Shown piece after piece: positions 27,142 through 37,972 of a stretch of 64,000 nt of DNA; the first letter of the stretch is position 1; every line of letters starts with the position of its first letter. The stretch is from Pseudomonas sp. GD03919 (GTDB lineage Bacteria > Pseudomonadota > Gammaproteobacteria > Pseudomonadales > Pseudomonadaceae). Under the pieces are notes generated by a model. That model saw only the letters and a program-made list of their open reading frames with translations, searched no databases and was not told the origin of the DNA. The DNA lies in NCBI RefSeq assembly GCF_029814935.1, contig NZ_CP104582.1, forward strand, positions 2,728,001 to 2,792,000, given 5' to 3'. Position numbers and translations under genes: made by a program.

Positions 27142-28650
27142 TCAGTTATTGTGCAAATCAATAATCGCACTGACAGCCTGCGACTTCGCCTTGCTGGCGT
27201 CGTTGCGTGCCTGCTCGATACGGTTCAGGTAGGCCTCGTCGACATCGCCGGTGACGTACTTGCCGTCGAAAACCGCGCAGTCGAAGTTGTCGATCTTGAT
27301 CTTCTTGCTGCCGCTGACCGCCTCGATCAAATCCGGCAGATCCTGATAGACCAGCCAGTCGGCGCCAATCAGCTCGCAAACCTCTTCGGTACTGCGCCCA
27401 TGGGCAATCAGCTCGTGGGCGCTGGGCATGTCGATACCGTAGACGTTCGGGTAACGCACCGCTGGTGCTGCCGAGCAGAAGTAGACATTCTTCGCGCCGG
27501 CTTCGCGCGCCATCTGAATGATCTGCTTGCAGGTGGTGCCACGCACGATGGAGTCATCCACCAGCATCACGTTCTTGCCGCGAAACTCCAGCTCGATGGC
27601 ATTGAGCTTCTGCCGCACGGATTTCTTGCGCGCCGCCTGCCCAGGCATGATGAAGGTACGGCCGATGTAGCGGTTCTTGACGAAGCCTTCACGGAATTTC
27701 ACGCCCAAGCGGTTGGCCAGCTCCAAAGCGGCCGTACGGCTGGTATCGGGAATCGGAATGACCACGTCGATGTCGTGGTCCGGACGCTCACGCAGAATCT
27801 TGTCGGCCAGTTTCTCCCCCATGCGCAGGCGCGCCTTGTACACCGAGATACCATCCATGATCGAATCGGGGCGCGCCAGGTAAACGTGTTCGAAAATGCA
27901 CGGCGCATACTTGGCATTGGTCGCGCACTGGCGGGTGAACAGTTGACCTTCCTCGGTGATATACACCGCTTCGCCCGGCGCCAGGTCGCGGATCAGGGTG
28001 AAACCCAGCACGTCCAGCGAGACGCTTTCCGAGGCAATCATGTATTCCACGCCTTCGTCGGTGTGACGCTGGCCGAAGACGATCGGACGGATGCCGTTGG
28101 GGTCGCGGAAGCCGACGATGCCATAGCCGGTGATCATCGCCACCACCGCGTAGCCGCCCAGGCAGCGCTCGTGCACGTGGGTGACAGCGGCGAACACGTC
28201 TTCTTCGCTGGGCTGGAGCTTGCCGCGCTGAGCCAGCTCGTGGGCGAACACGTTGAGCAGTACTTCCGAGTCGGAATTGGTGTTCACGTGGCGCAGGTCG
28301 GACTCGTAGATCTCCTTGGCCAACTGCTCGACGTTGGTAAGGTTACCGTTGTGCGCCAGGGTGATGCCGTACGGCGAGTTGACGTAGAACGGCTGCGCCT
28401 CGGCCGAGCTGGAACTGCCAGCGGTCGGGTAGCGCACGTGGCCGATACCCATATGGCCGACCAGACGCTGCATATGGCGCTGCTGGAACACGTCACGCAC
28501 CAGGCCATTATCCTTGCGCAGGAACAGGCGGCCATCATGGCTGGTGACAATACCGGCAGCGTCCTGGCCGCGATGCTGAAGGACGGTGAGCGCGTCATAC
28601 AGCGCCTGATTGACGTTCGACTTGCCGACGATACCGACGATGCCACACAT
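27142..28650 (-). CDS. purF: Amidophosphoribosyltransferase
   Basis: A 502-residue class II glutamine amidotransferase/PRTase that makes phosphoribosylamine, the first step of purine synthesis. It starts [20 protein letters not shown]; removal of Met exposes the catalytic Cys. The glutaminase part has [12 protein letters not shown] and NSDSEV; the PRPP loop is [16 protein letters not shown]. The ATG at 28650 is required to place Cys second. It lies directly after cvpA, the usual cvpA-purF arrangement. Confidence 0.96.
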   Translation of the reverse strand: MCGIVGIVGKSNVNQALYDALTVLQHRGQDAAGIVTSHDGRLFLRKDNGLVRDVFQQRHMQRLVGHMGIGHVRYPTAGSSSSAEAQPFYVNSPYGITLAHNGNLTNVEQLAKEIYESDLRHVNTNSDSEVLLNVFAHELAQRGKLQPSEEDVFAAVTHVHERCLGGYAVVAMITGYGIVGFRDPNGIRPIVFGQRHTDEGVEYMIASESVSLDVLGFTLIRDLAPGEAVYITEEGQLFTRQCATNAKYAPCIFEHVYLARPDSIMDGISVYKARLRMGEKLADKILRERPDHDIDVVIPIPDTSRTAALELANRLGVKFREGFVKNRYIGRTFIMPGQAARKKSVRQKLNAIELEFRGKNVMLVDDSIVRGTTCKQIIQMAREAGAKNVYFCSAAPAVRYPNVYGIDMPSAHELIAHGRSTEEVCELIGADWLVYQDLPDLIEAVSGSKKIKIDNFDCAVFDGKYVTGDVDEAYLNRIEQARNDASKAKSQAVSAIIDLHNN

Positions 28651-28725
28651 GTGCCACAACCCCTGCTAGATAATTCAGGCTAATTCAGCGACCGATGCAG
28701 CGGTTAATCCGCCTCGGCCACTCTT

Positions 28726-29247
28726 TTAAAGCAGATCGACTGGGTTAGCCGAACCACCAGAGAACCACTGCTCGGACCACCCCAGAATGAGGTTCTTCGA
28801 CCAGTCAGCGACCATCAGAAAATGCGGCACCAGGTGCGACTGCTGCCACCACGTATCCTGCTCCACAGGCGCCAGGCTGATCAGCCCGACCAGCAATACG
28901 ACCAGCAAGCCACCGCGCGCAGCGCCGAATACCATGCCGAGAAAACGGTCGGTACCGGACAGGCCTGTCACGCGGATCAGCTCACCGATCAGGAAATTGA
29001 CCAGAGCCCCCACCAGCAAGGTGGCGATGAAGAGAATGGCACAGGCGGCGATCACCCGCGCAGAAGGCGTTTCGATGAATTCGACGAGATGCTGGGCCAG
29101 CGCACCACCAAACATCCAGGCAACCACGCCCGCGATGATCCAGGTCAGCAGCGACAGGGCTTCCTTGACGAAGCCGCGCTTGAGACTGATCAGACTAGAA
29201 ATGGCGATGACGGCGATGATCGCCCAATCGACCCAGGTGAATACCAC
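28726..29247 (-). CDS. cvpA: CvpA family inner-membrane protein
   Basis: A 173-residue membrane protein with four hydrophobic segments, starting with WVDWAIIAVIAISSLISLKR and including LLVVLLVGLISLA. CvpA was named for colicin V production and has since been linked to envelope stress and bile tolerance; its biochemical role is open. The start is a GTG. It is followed by purF after 75 bp, as in most gammaproteobacteria. Confidence 0.9.
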   Translation of the reverse strand: MVFTWVDWAIIAVIAISSLISLKRGFVKEALSLLTWIIAGVVAWMFGGALAQHLVEFIETPSARVIAACAILFIATLLVGALVNFLIGELIRVTGLSGTDRFLGMVFGAARGGLLVVLLVGLISLAPVEQDTWWQQSHLVPHFLMVADWSKNLILGWSEQWFSGGSANPVDLL

Positions 29248-29332
29248 GGTGCGGCCTACCAGCGGAAAAGGCGGGACATTCTAGCAGAGCCCGGCGAATC
29301 GGGTAACCGGGCGTTGCATGTCAGGGTCGGGC

Positions 29333-29959
29333 TCAGCCCGCCTCAGGCTGGAAACGCACGACGAAACCACTCAGCTTGTGCTGGCGATTGAGCTGGTCGC
29401 GCAGGCGCTCGGCTTCGGCACGCTCGATCAGCGGACCGACGAACACCCGGTTCATGCCTTCGAAGGTGCGAATATAGGCGTTGTAACCCTGGCTGCGCAG
29501 GGTCTTCTGCAGATTCTCCGCACCACTGCGACTGGACAGGCTGGCCAGCTGCACCGACCAGCTGATCGGCAGGTTGTTGGCATCCAGGCGCCCTTCGGGC
29601 TGTGCCGGAGCGGTCACGACCGGCTGCTCGGACTTGGCCGGCGCGGGCTGGCTCGGCGGGGCAACAGGCACCGGCGCCTGCACCGGCGACTCAGGTACTT
29701 CGGGGGCTTCGACGGTCTGCGCCTGCGACTCCTCGACGGGCACCGGCTCTTGCGGCAACACCTCGTGTTCGATCACCTCAGCGGGCTCGACGATGATCTC
29801 GACCGGGGCTGACGCTTGCGGCATTGGCGGGGCATCCACGACCACGCGCCGCATCTCGTTCTCGCGTGACAGCAGCATCGGCAGGAAAATCACTGCCAGC
29901 GCCACCAGCACCAGAGCACCGACCATACGCTGCTTGAGCCCCTTGTCCAGCATTGCCAT
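29333..29959 (-). CDS. SPOR-domain protein (DedD-like)
   Basis: A 208-residue bitopic protein: a short cytoplasmic start (MAMLDKGLKQR), a transmembrane helix (MVGALVLVALAVIFLPMLL), a Pro/Glu/Val-rich linker and a C-terminal SPOR domain (SWSVQLASLSSRSGAENLQK ... VFVGPLIERAEAERLRDQL). SPOR domains bind denuded septal peptidoglycan, so it should act at the division site. It lies between folC and cvpA as in P. aeruginosa (PA3110). ATG 29959 fits homologues better than the longer frame. Confidence 0.88.
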   Translation of the reverse strand: MAMLDKGLKQRMVGALVLVALAVIFLPMLLSRENEMRRVVVDAPPMPQASAPVEIIVEPAEVIEHEVLPQEPVPVEESQAQTVEAPEVPESPVQAPVPVAPPSQPAPAKSEQPVVTAPAQPEGRLDANNLPISWSVQLASLSSRSGAENLQKTLRSQGYNAYIRTFEGMNRVFVGPLIERAEAERLRDQLNRQHKLSGFVVRFQPEAG

Positions 29960-29974
29960 CCCCAATCCCCTCAT

Positions 29975-31252
29975 TCAAGCCGGGCGGGCCAGCCAATCCA
30001 GAGCTTCGGCCACGCAGAAAAACGATCCGAACAGCAGTATTTCGTCACCCTCTGCCGCTTGCTCGCATTGCGCCTCGAGTGCAGCACACAGATCCGGGTA
30101 TTGCACCACCGCTGCCCCCCACTTGCGCAGGTGAGCGGCCAACTCATCGGCCGAACGTGAGCGCGGCGTAGCGAGTGGCGCTACCGCCCAGCCTGCTATC
30201 TGACTCAGGAGCGGTTCAACCACGCCCGGCAGATCCTTGTCGGCCAGCAAGCCGAACACCGCCCAGCGCTTACCGGCCAGCGGACGACCCTGCAGACGCT
30301 GCGCCAGATAGTCGGCGGCATGGGGATTATGCCCAACATCGAGCAACAGTGTGAGTGACTTGCCCCGCCAATCCAGCTCGCGTCGATCCAGACGCCCGGT
30401 CACCCGCGTAGCGAGCAGGGCCTGGACGATCCGCTCATGGCTCCAGGGCAGCGGCAGCAGCGCGTAGGCCTGCAAGGCCAGGGCCGCGTTTTCCATCGGC
30501 AGGTCGAGCAACGGCAGCTGATCAAGGTGCAATACCCGCCCCTGCAGATCGAGGCCGAACCACGACCACTGCTGCCCTTCAACCCTCAGGTTGTAGTCGC
30601 GCCCGCGCAAGAAAAACGGCGTATCCAGCAATGCCACCTGTTCGAGCAGGGGTAGTGGCGGGTCAAGATCGCCACACAAAGCCGGCTTGCCTGCGCGCAT
30701 GATGCCAGCTTTTTCGAACGCCACCGATTCGCGTGTATCGCCCAGCCAGTCGGCATGATCGAGGCCAATACTGGTGATCAGCGCCAGATCGGCATCGATC
30801 AGGTTGACCGCATCCAGGCGCCCACCCAGCCCGACCTCGAGCACCACGGCATTCAGCCCGGCACGCTCGAACAACCAGAAGGCCGCCAGCGTACCCATCT
30901 CGAAATAGGTCAGCGAGATTTCGCCTCGCGCAGCTTCGACCGCGGTGAACGCCTGACACAACGCTTCGTCGCTCGCTTCACATCCATCCAGCACCACGCG
31001 CTCGTTGTAGCGCAGCAGATGGGGCGAGCTATAGACGCCTACGCGCTGCCCCTGGGCAGCGATCAGGCTGGCGAGAAAGGCGCAGGTAGAGCCCTTGCCA
31101 TTGGTGCCGGTGACGGTGATCACCAGCGGTGCAGGCTTGCCCAGACCAAGCCTGCGGGCTACCTCGCGCGAACGCTCCAGGCCCATATCGATGGCCGAGG
31201 GATGCAGCTGCTCGAGGTAGGCGAGCCACTCGCCCAGGCTACGTTGAGTCAT
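29975..31252 (-). CDS. folC: Bifunctional dihydrofolate/folylpolyglutamate synthase
   Basis: A 425-residue Mur-ligase-type enzyme. The ATP-binding loop [15 protein letters not shown] is near residue 45, followed by [25 protein letters not shown] and [13 protein letters not shown]. It adds glutamate to dihydropteroate and to folates. Its start overlaps the end of accD by 4 bp, so translation is coupled. It is about the usual length. Confidence 0.95.
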   Translation of the reverse strand: MTQRSLGEWLAYLEQLHPSAIDMGLERSREVARRLGLGKPAPLVITVTGTNGKGSTCAFLASLIAAQGQRVGVYSSPHLLRYNERVVLDGCEASDEALCQAFTAVEAARGEISLTYFEMGTLAAFWLFERAGLNAVVLEVGLGGRLDAVNLIDADLALITSIGLDHADWLGDTRESVAFEKAGIMRAGKPALCGDLDPPLPLLEQVALLDTPFFLRGRDYNLRVEGQQWSWFGLDLQGRVLHLDQLPLLDLPMENAALALQAYALLPLPWSHERIVQALLATRVTGRLDRRELDWRGKSLTLLLDVGHNPHAADYLAQRLQGRPLAGKRWAVFGLLADKDLPGVVEPLLSQIAGWAVAPLATPRSRSADELAAHLRKWGAAVVQYPDLCAALEAQCEQAAEGDEILLFGSFFCVAEALDWLARPA

Positions 31253-32133
31253 GCCGTGGCCGGCAGAGCAACCGGTGACGGACGATTCATCAGTTGCGCG
31301 AGCAGACGCGCCAGACGCGGACGCAGCTCATTACGCGGGATGATCATGTCGATGGCGCCGTGATCCAGCAGGAATTCACTGCGCTGGAAGCCTTCCGGCA
31401 GCTTCTCGCGCACGGTCTGCTCGATCACGCGCGGGCCGGCAAAGCCGATCAGCGCCTTCGGCTCGGCCACGATCACATCACCGAGCATGGCCAGGCTGGC
31501 CGATACGCCGCCATATACCGGGTCGGTCAGCACGGAGATGAAGGGCAAGCCCTCTTCACGCAGACGGGCCAGCGCCGCCGAGGTCTTGGCCATTTGCATC
31601 AGCGAGATCAGCGCTTCCTGCATGCGCGCACCACCAGAGGCGGAGAAACACACCAGCGGGCAGCGGTTCTCCAGGGCGAAATTGGCTGCCTGGACGAAGC
31701 GCTCGCCAACGATGGCGCCCATGGAGCCGCCCATGAAGGAGAACTCGAACGCGCAAACGGCGATCGGCATGCCTTCGAGCGTGCCACTCATGGAAATCAG
31801 CGCATCCTTCTCACCCGTCTGCTTCTGCGCAGCGGCCAGGCGATCCTTGTATTTCTTGGTATCGCGAAACTTCAGCCGATCGACCGGTTCCAGGTCTGCA
31901 CCAAGCTCTGCGCGCCCTTCGGCATCGAGAAAGAGATCGATACGAGCGCGCGCACCGATGCGCATGTGATGGTTGCACTTGGGGCAGACATCGAGGGTCT
32001 TTTCCAGCTCGGGACGGTAAAGCACGGCCTCACAGGACGGACACTTGTGCCACAGGCCTTCAGGCACCGAGCTTTTCTTCACCTCGGAACGCATGATCGA
32101 GGGAATCAGTTTGTCTACCAACCAGTTGCTCAT
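31249..32133 (-). CDS. accD: Acetyl-CoA carboxylase carboxyltransferase beta subunit
   Basis: A 294-residue AccD. The N-terminal zinc ribbon has [20 protein letters not shown] with PKC following. The carboxyltransferase core has [30 protein letters not shown] and [12 protein letters not shown]. With AccA and the biotin carboxylase it makes malonyl-CoA for fatty acid synthesis. It is downstream of trpF and coupled to folC. Confidence 0.96.
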   Translation of the reverse strand: MSNWLVDKLIPSIMRSEVKKSSVPEGLWHKCPSCEAVLYRPELEKTLDVCPKCNHHMRIGARARIDLFLDAEGRAELGADLEPVDRLKFRDTKKYKDRLAAAQKQTGEKDALISMSGTLEGMPIAVCAFEFSFMGGSMGAIVGERFVQAANFALENRCPLVCFSASGGARMQEALISLMQMAKTSAALARLREEGLPFISVLTDPVYGGVSASLAMLGDVIVAEPKALIGFAGPRVIEQTVREKLPEGFQRSEFLLDHGAIDMIIPRNELRPRLARLLAQLMNRPSPVALPATA

Positions 32134-32252
32134 GCTGTCATTTCTCCATAACCGTTGGTTCGGGTGAGCGACTCATCGATGCTCACCTCCAGCAATTCTT
32201 TTCCGCCGTATCGGCAGGCCGCCCCGTGGGCTGCCTGTGGCGGTGTGACAGG

Positions 32253-32906
32253 CTAATTGACGGCCACGCACGAAGCGCCGTCACATCGCGCACTCTGTAC
32301 GGCCCGAATGAAAGCACAAATCTTGCCTGCATCCTTTATGCCCTTACTGGCTTCCACCCCACCACTGACGTCCACTGCATAGGGGCGCACCTGGCGAATC
32401 GCGGACGCGACATTACCGGCATCGAGCCCGCCTGCCAGGATAATGGGCTTGCTCGCCTGCCTGGGCACCAGTGACCAGTCGAAGGCGGCTCCGGTTCCCC
32501 CTGGCACCCCTTCGACGAAGGTATCCAGCAAAATGCCCTGCGCGCCCGTGTAGGGCGCCATCGCAGCCATCACATCCTGACCGGGGCGGACCCGCAGCGC
32601 CTTGATATACGGACGGCCATATCCCTCGCAATCCTGCGGGGACTCATCGCCATGGAACTGCAACAGATCCAGCGGTAGTTGCTGCAGCACTTGCTGCAGC
32701 TCGGCACGCGGCATGTCGACGAACAAACCAACCGAGGTCACGAACGGCGGCAGTGCGCGCAGAATCGCAGCGGCCTGCTCAACACTGACAGCGCGCGGGC
32801 TTTTCGCATAAAAAACCAGGCCAATGGCATCAGCGCCCGCCTGCACGGCAGCCAGGGCGTCCTCGACACGGGTAATACCGCAAATCTTGCTGCGTACGAC
32901 GCTCAC
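32253..32906 (-). CDS. trpF: Phosphoribosylanthranilate isomerase
   Basis: A 217-residue TIM-barrel enzyme of tryptophan synthesis. The catalytic Cys is in [12 protein letters not shown] near the start; other motifs are [29 protein letters not shown] and [11 protein letters not shown]. The frame opens at an ATG at 32924, but the GTG at 32906 has AGAGG 8 nt upstream and gives the usual start ([12 protein letters not shown]). I chose that. As in other pseudomonads it is separated from the other trp genes and lies between truA and accD. Confidence 0.92.
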   Translation of the reverse strand: MSVVRSKICGITRVEDALAAVQAGADAIGLVFYAKSPRAVSVEQAAAILRALPPFVTSVGLFVDMPRAELQQVLQQLPLDLLQFHGDESPQDCEGYGRPYIKALRVRPGQDVMAAMAPYTGAQGILLDTFVEGVPGGTGAAFDWSLVPRQASKPIILAGGLDAGNVASAIRQVRPYAVDVSGGVEASKGIKDAGKICAFIRAVQSARCDGASCVAVN

Positions 32907-32948
32907 GTTCACACCTCTTGCCATGCGGCCCCGGATGTTAGCAAAGGC

Positions 32949-33812
32949 TTATGGCTGTCGCACGTCCGGTAGGCCAGAGAGGAAATGCGGGCCGAGATAG
33001 CGAATTGGTAGCTCGAACTCCTCTGGATAATCGACCTGCACCAGATACAGACCATAAGGATGTGCCGTCACGCCACCGCTGTGCCGATCACCGCGCTCGA
33101 GCACCTCACGCGCCCACTCCGGCGGCCGCTCTCCCGCGCCGATGGTCATCAACACTCCGGCAATATTGCGCACCATATGATGAAGAAAGGCGTTGGCACG
33201 AATATCCAGCACGATGAAGCGGCCATGCTCGATCAACTGCAAATGATGCACGGTCTTGATCGGCGACTTGGCCTGGCAACGCGTAGCGCGAAAGGCACTG
33301 AAGTCATGTGTGCCCACCAGCGCATGAGCAGCCTCGCGCATGCGTCCGACATCCAGCGGGCGATGATTCCAGGTGACCTCCTCGGCCATGTGCGCAGGAC
33401 GAATCGGATCGTTGTAGATCACGTAGCGGTAACGCCTCGCCATGGCCGAAAAACGCGCATGAAAATGCGCCGGCATGACCTTGGCCCAGGTCACGCTGAT
33501 GTCGGCAGGCAGATTCATGTTGGCCCCCATAACCCAGGCATGCAGCGAGCGCTCAACGGCGGTATCGAAATGCACCACCTGACCACTGGAATGCACGGAA
33601 GCATCGGTGCGCCCTGCACAGTGAATAGTGACAGGCGCACCGCCTGCTACCTTCGACAGCGCATCCTCCAGGCAACCCTGGATGGAGGCGACCTTGCCAC
33701 CCTGGCGTTGGAAACCACGATAACGTGCGCCCTTGTATTCGAGGCCCAGGGCGACTCTGGAAAAGCCAGCGGCCGCCATTTCGGCGGCCGCTACAGGTAC
33801 TGCGTCAGACAT
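32949..33812 (-). CDS. truA: tRNA pseudouridine(38-40) synthase
   Basis: A 287-residue pseudouridine synthase. The catalytic Asp is in CAGRTDASVHSSGQVVHF; other motifs are GANMNLPADISV, FHARFSA and FLHHMVRNIAGVL. It modifies U38-40 in the anticodon arm of several tRNAs. ATG 33812 is preferred over the TTG at 33824. It begins 8 bp after fimV ends and may be read from the fimV transcript. Confidence 0.93.
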   Translation of the reverse strand: MSDAVPVAAAEMAAAGFSRVALGLEYKGARYRGFQRQGGKVASIQGCLEDALSKVAGGAPVTIHCAGRTDASVHSSGQVVHFDTAVERSLHAWVMGANMNLPADISVTWAKVMPAHFHARFSAMARRYRYVIYNDPIRPAHMAEEVTWNHRPLDVGRMREAAHALVGTHDFSAFRATRCQAKSPIKTVHHLQLIEHGRFIVLDIRANAFLHHMVRNIAGVLMTIGAGERPPEWAREVLERGDRHSGGVTAHPYGLYLVQVDYPEEFELPIRYLGPHFLSGLPDVRQP

Positions 33813-33820
33813 GGAATCGA

Positions 33821-36664
33821 TCAAACCAACTTGGAAATCATCTCGCGAGCTTCCTGCTGCTGTGCGTCGTTACCTTCGGCGACCACTTCGTCGAGAATGT
33901 CGCGGGCCCCTTCGGTGTCCCCCATGTCGATGTAGGCGCGCGCCAGGTCGAGCTTGGTCGCCGTCTCATCGGTTCCGGAGAGGAAATCGAAATCGTCGTC
34001 ACCATCCAGATCGCCGGAAAGGCTGTCCGCCGAAGCCAACGGGGCGGCTTGCGACTCATCGAAGTCATTCGACAGCTGATCCAGCTCGGCAGTCACTTCG
34101 TCGAGTTGCGCGGCGAAGCTGTCCGGCTCTATAGCAGGCGGAACCGGCGCTTCGTCTTCGAGCGACAGGTCGAAATCGGCAGGTAGATCAAGGTCGGCAG
34201 CCGGCGTTTCTTCTGGCAGGTCGAGGCTCAAGCCGGACAGGTCATCGGCCGACTGATTCAACGGCGCATCATCGTCGAGACTGAGCAGGAACTCATCCGT
34301 TTCGTCGCTGGAGGCGGCAGCAGGCTCGTCCAGATCGAGGCTGAACGCAGAGAGATCGTCAGCCGGCTGGGACAGCTCGACCTTGTCGTCGCCCAGGGCC
34401 AGATCGAAGTCCAGGTCGTCATCAGCGGCAGAGCTCGGAGCGGCTGGCTCGTCGATCAGGCCGAAATCCAGATCGTCATCCAGCGACAGCGGCGCTTCGT
34501 CAGCCTTGTCGGACTGCAGGTCATTTTCCAGATCAGCCTCAAGATCGTCGAGGCTCAGGTCGAAGGCATCATCCAGATCGCCAGTAGCAGCTGGCGCCTC
34601 GGCGGCCGGCTCGTCCAGACTGAGATCATCCAGGCTGAACTCGCCCATGTCGTCATCAGCGGAAGCAGCAGCGGTCGCCACGGCGCCAGCGCCAGCAAAG
34701 GCAGCGATGGCCGGGTACTTGGCCTTCAGTTGCTCGGCCTCGGCATTCACTCCGCCGATCTCGCGCAGCTCGTTGTCCTGACGGGCAAAACCCTCACGAT
34801 CACCCAGCTCGGCGTAAACCTCCATCAGCTTCAGGCGCAGATCGGCACGGTGCGGCTCGTCGTTGATCGCGTTCTGCAGCAGCTCGGCAGCCTGATTGAA
34901 GCGGCCGTAGGCGATGTAGATGTCCGCCTCGCCCAGCGCATCACCGGTCTGTGCCGTAACACGCTCCTCGCCAGCGGTCTGGGCCACCGGGGCAGGCTCT
35001 TCATCGAGACCGGCGAAACTGTCTTCCGGCATATCCAGATCGGATGCGAAGGCCTGATCCTGGGACAGGTCGTCGGCCAGCTCGTCTTGCAGCTCCGCCT
35101 CCTTCATGGCATTGCGGCGCGACAACGCCATCAGAGCGACCAGCAGAAGCAGCAGCGCACCGCCGCCAGCCAGCCCCAGAGTCATCGGGTTGGCCATCAG
35201 GTCATCGATAAAGCTCTGTGGAGCCGGGGCCGGAGCGGGTGCAGGAGACGGCGCCGCGGGCTTGGCATCCTCAGCCGGCTTGGCCGGAGCAGCAGGCTCA
35301 ACGGCAGCAGCCGGCTCCTCGGCCGGCTGTTCATTGGCGGCGGCGCTGTCTTCAACGGACGCCGCGGGCTCCTCGGAATAGTTGTAATCAGGTGCCGCCT
35401 CTTCGGACGGCGAAGCGGGCGGCGTTGCAGCCTCCGCAGCCGGCTGCGCTGCCTCAGGCTGTTCAGCAGGAGCTTGCGTGGCAGGCTCGGTGACCGGGGT
35501 TTGTGCAGTTGCGCCTTCCTCAGCAGCCGGAACAGCCGACAGATCAGCCTGCAACTTGGCCAACTGGCTGTCTTTCAGTTCGACCAGCCGCTGCAGCTTA
35601 TCCAGCTGACTTTGCAGGTCACCGACGCGACTCTGCAGCTCGGCGTTCTCGCGACGGGTCGAGTCCAGGCTTTCCTGGGTCACGGCCAGCTTGTCAGCCA
35701 GCGCCTTGCTGCTGGCAGACCCGGTATCGCTACCGCGAGTGGACTGACCTGCCTCAGCCGCAACCAGTTTCAGGCTATCGGCCGACTCGGCAGTGGCCGG
35801 CGCAGAACCTGCGGTGGTACGGCGAGTGGCATCCAGCTGGCGCGAGGCGACGGCGCGACCTTCGCGCCAGGCGGCATTCTGTTCGGCAACCTGAGCGATC
35901 GCTTCGGCATTGCTGCGACTGCGAATCTGTTGCTCGTCCGGCAGGCGCAGTACCTGGCCGCTCTTCATGCGGTTGATATTGCCGCCAATGAAAGCGTCAG
36001 GATTCAGGTCCTGGATGGCCAGCATGGTCTGATTGACCGAAGAACCACCACCGACACGCTGAGCGATTTCCCAGAGCGTATCGTTGGCAGTGGTTCTGTA
36101 TTCGTTGCCGGAAATGGCGCGTGAAGCCGGGGCCGGCGCTGCGGGACGTGGAGCCGGGGCCGGAGCGGCACTGCGCGGCACTGGAGCCGGAGCCACAGAC
36201 GGACGCGGCGCTGGCGCGGCGATCGGCAGTTGCGGAGCAGCGGCCACTGTCGTTTGCGGGGAGTAAAGTGGCGGATCGAGCAGCAGGGTGTATTCGCGCA
36301 GCAAGCGACCGTTTGGCCAGAGCACTTCCACCAGGAAGTTGAGATAAGGCTCGCGGACGGCCTTACTTGAAGTGACACGAATAACGCTCTTGCCATTAGG
36401 CTTCAATACAGGAGTGAACTTGAGATCGGTCAGAAAGTACTGACGATCAACCCCCGCCTTGACGAAGTCTTCAGGGGACGCAAGGCTCGGAATCACCTCA
36501 TTGGGGGCTAGGTCACGCACCTCGAGCAATTCGATTTCTGCTACCAACGGCTGATTCAGCGAGGACTGCAGGGTAACCTCACCCAACCCCAGCGCATGTG
36601 CCATACCGGAAGACAGCGCGGAAGCGGCTGCGATTGCCAGCACCAGTTTGCGAACCCGAACCAT
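33821..36664 (-). CDS. fimV: FimV, peptidoglycan-binding polar hub protein
   Basis: A 947-residue FimV. Order: signal peptide (LSSGMAHALGLGEV), the conserved N-terminal FimV domain (SSLNQPLVAEIELLEV, YLNFLVEVLWPNGRLLREYT), a LysM domain at about 187-235 (TLWEIAQRVGGGSSVNQTML), a coiled coil with Ala/Pro/Glu linker, one transmembrane helix near 491, and a long acidic cytoplasmic region with repeated LSLDD-type motifs. A C-terminal TPR-like segment (LDLARAYIDMGDTEGARDIL) closes it. FimV supports type IV pili, twitching and polar c-di-GMP/cAMP signalling. ATG 36664 follows AAGGGATAACGCT. A shorter paralogue is at 61520-63601. Confidence 0.94.
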   Translation of the reverse strand: MVRVRKLVLAIAAASALSSGMAHALGLGEVTLQSSLNQPLVAEIELLEVRDLAPNEVIPSLASPEDFVKAGVDRQYFLTDLKFTPVLKPNGKSVIRVTSSKAVREPYLNFLVEVLWPNGRLLREYTLLLDPPLYSPQTTVAAAPQLPIAAPAPRPSVAPAPVPRSAAPAPAPRPAAPAPASRAISGNEYRTTANDTLWEIAQRVGGGSSVNQTMLAIQDLNPDAFIGGNINRMKSGQVLRLPDEQQIRSRSNAEAIAQVAEQNAAWREGRAVASRQLDATRRTTAGSAPATAESADSLKLVAAEAGQSTRGSDTGSASSKALADKLAVTQESLDSTRRENAELQSRVGDLQSQLDKLQRLVELKDSQLAKLQADLSAVPAAEEGATAQTPVTEPATQAPAEQPEAAQPAAEAATPPASPSEEAAPDYNYSEEPAASVEDSAAANEQPAEEPAAAVEPAAPAKPAEDAKPAAPSPAPAPAPAPQSFIDDLMANPMTLGLAGGGALLLLLVALMALSRRNAMKEAELQDELADDLSQDQAFASDLDMPEDSFAGLDEEPAPVAQTAGEERVTAQTGDALGEADIYIAYGRFNQAAELLQNAINDEPHRADLRLKLMEVYAELGDREGFARQDNELREIGGVNAEAEQLKAKYPAIAAFAGAGAVATAAASADDDMGEFSLDDLSLDEPAAEAPAATGDLDDAFDLSLDDLEADLENDLQSDKADEAPLSLDDDLDFGLIDEPAAPSSAADDDLDFDLALGDDKVELSQPADDLSAFSLDLDEPAAASSDETDEFLLSLDDDAPLNQSADDLSGLSLDLPEETPAADLDLPADFDLSLEDEAPVPPAIEPDSFAAQLDEVTAELDQLSNDFDESQAAPLASADSLSGDLDGDDDFDFLSGTDETATKLDLARAYIDMGDTEGARDILDEVVAEGNDAQQQEAREMISKLV

Positions 36665-36819
36665 AGCGTTATCCCTTGTTTTAGCTTTTTTCTCGGCATG
36701 CGAGAGGGTCTTGAGCACTGCTGCCTGCCTCCGCTCCAAGAGCGGCTCCCCATTCAGCAATCAACTCAGCCAGTATTGCCAAGCTAGAAAGATTCTTCAA
36801 ATTTCTAGGTAAGTATCTT

Positions 36820-37830
36820 TTACAGATAGTGTTTTATCAATAACTCGGCTATCTGCACTGCATTCAGGGCGGCACCTTTTCTTACATTATCAGACGCAAT
36901 CCACAAATTGAGTTGACGTGGATCGCTGACGCCAAGACGCACACGCCCGACATAGACCTGATCCTGCCCTACTGCATCACCCACTGCGGTCGGGTAATCG
37001 CCCGCCTCAACCAGCTCGATACCCTGAGCAGCCTCGAGGACCCGCTGCACTGCAACAAGGTCGATATCCCCATCAGCCTGCACACCCAGCGCCAGGCTGT
37101 CGCCAAAAAAAACGGGCGCCAGTGCGCACGTCGCAGCTACCGGAAGCTGAGGCGCGCCCAGAAGTTGCTGGACTTCCATGGCAAGGCGTTTTTCCAGCTG
37201 CGCATGCCCTTGCCCATCGACCTCGCCAATCTGCGCCAACAAGTTGAAGGCAACTTGCCGATCCACCGTCCTGGGCTCCAGTGGTCGCGCGTTGAGCAAC
37301 TCCGCGGTCTGCCGCGCCAACTCCTGTACGCCACTACGCCCCAGGGTCGAGATGGCCAACATGGCTGTCAGCTGCAACCGCTGCGGTTGCAACACGAGTT
37401 TCAATGCCGCCAGCACCAATGCGCAGGCGACCACCGAGGGCGTCGGCGCACTCACACAGCATGGTTTGCTCAAAGCCGGCAGCCCCTCGACTCCCAGCTC
37501 GGGCAGCACGCATGGCGCCTGCTCCAGCGGCAACGCAGCGCTCAGATCGATGAGCGAGCAACCGGCCGCCAGCACACGCTCACGACAGGCACGCGTCACG
37601 TCTGCACCGGCCGCGAAGAATGCCAATTGCACCTGAGAGAAATCGAAAGTGTCGAGCGAACGGACCCGCACCTGGCGGCCACGGAAGGACAGGCTCTGCC
37701 CAGCCGATTCGCTACCGGCCAGCAGATGCAGGTCCTTGACCGGAAACTCACGCTCTTCGAGCAACTCGACCAGCGTTTCACCGACGTTACCGGTAGCGCC
37801 GATCAGGGCGACATTGATGGGCTGACTCAT
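36820..37830 (-). CDS. Aspartate-semialdehyde dehydrogenase paralogue (USG-1-like)
   Basis: A 336-residue protein of the ASADH family: GATGNVGETLVELLEEREFP at the start, LIDLSAALPLEQAPCVLPEL and a C-terminal VRKGAALNAVQIAELLIKH. Where true ASADH has NPNCST the aligned stretch reads SAPTPSVVACALVL, so the catalytic Cys appears to be missing. Such USG-1-type paralogues often sit beside asd and truA/fimV, as here, and have no proven activity. It corresponds to PA3116 by position. Confidence 0.85.
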   Translation of the reverse strand: MSQPINVALIGATGNVGETLVELLEEREFPVKDLHLLAGSESAGQSLSFRGRQVRVRSLDTFDFSQVQLAFFAAGADVTRACRERVLAAGCSLIDLSAALPLEQAPCVLPELGVEGLPALSKPCCVSAPTPSVVACALVLAALKLVLQPQRLQLTAMLAISTLGRSGVQELARQTAELLNARPLEPRTVDRQVAFNLLAQIGEVDGQGHAQLEKRLAMEVQQLLGAPQLPVAATCALAPVFFGDSLALGVQADGDIDLVAVQRVLEAAQGIELVEAGDYPTAVGDAVGQDQVYVGRVRLGVSDPRQLNLWIASDNVRKGAALNAVQIAELLIKHYL

Positions 37831-37913
37831 GGACTGACCTACAACACGGAAGGAGCGGCACTGTAACTGCACGCCCCTCGCCCGAGCAATCGGCGCGCGC
37901 GTCCATAAAAAGA

Positions 37914-37945
37914 CAAAGCCCTTCTGCCGAAACAGAAGGGCTTTG
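37914..37945 (-). terminator. Terminator after asd
   Basis: CAAAGCCCTTCTG and CAGAAGGGCTTTG form a perfect 13-bp stem with a 6-nt loop. On the minus strand it is followed by TCTTTTTAT. It separates asd from the downstream asd paralogue. Confidence 0.9.
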
Positions 37946-37972
37946 TTTGACTCCGGGCGTTCGGGCTGAAGG

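Noticed and set aside
32907..32924. ATG at 32924 as the trpF start
   Set aside because: Possible, but the GTG at 32906 has a better ribosome binding site and matches the usual N-terminus.
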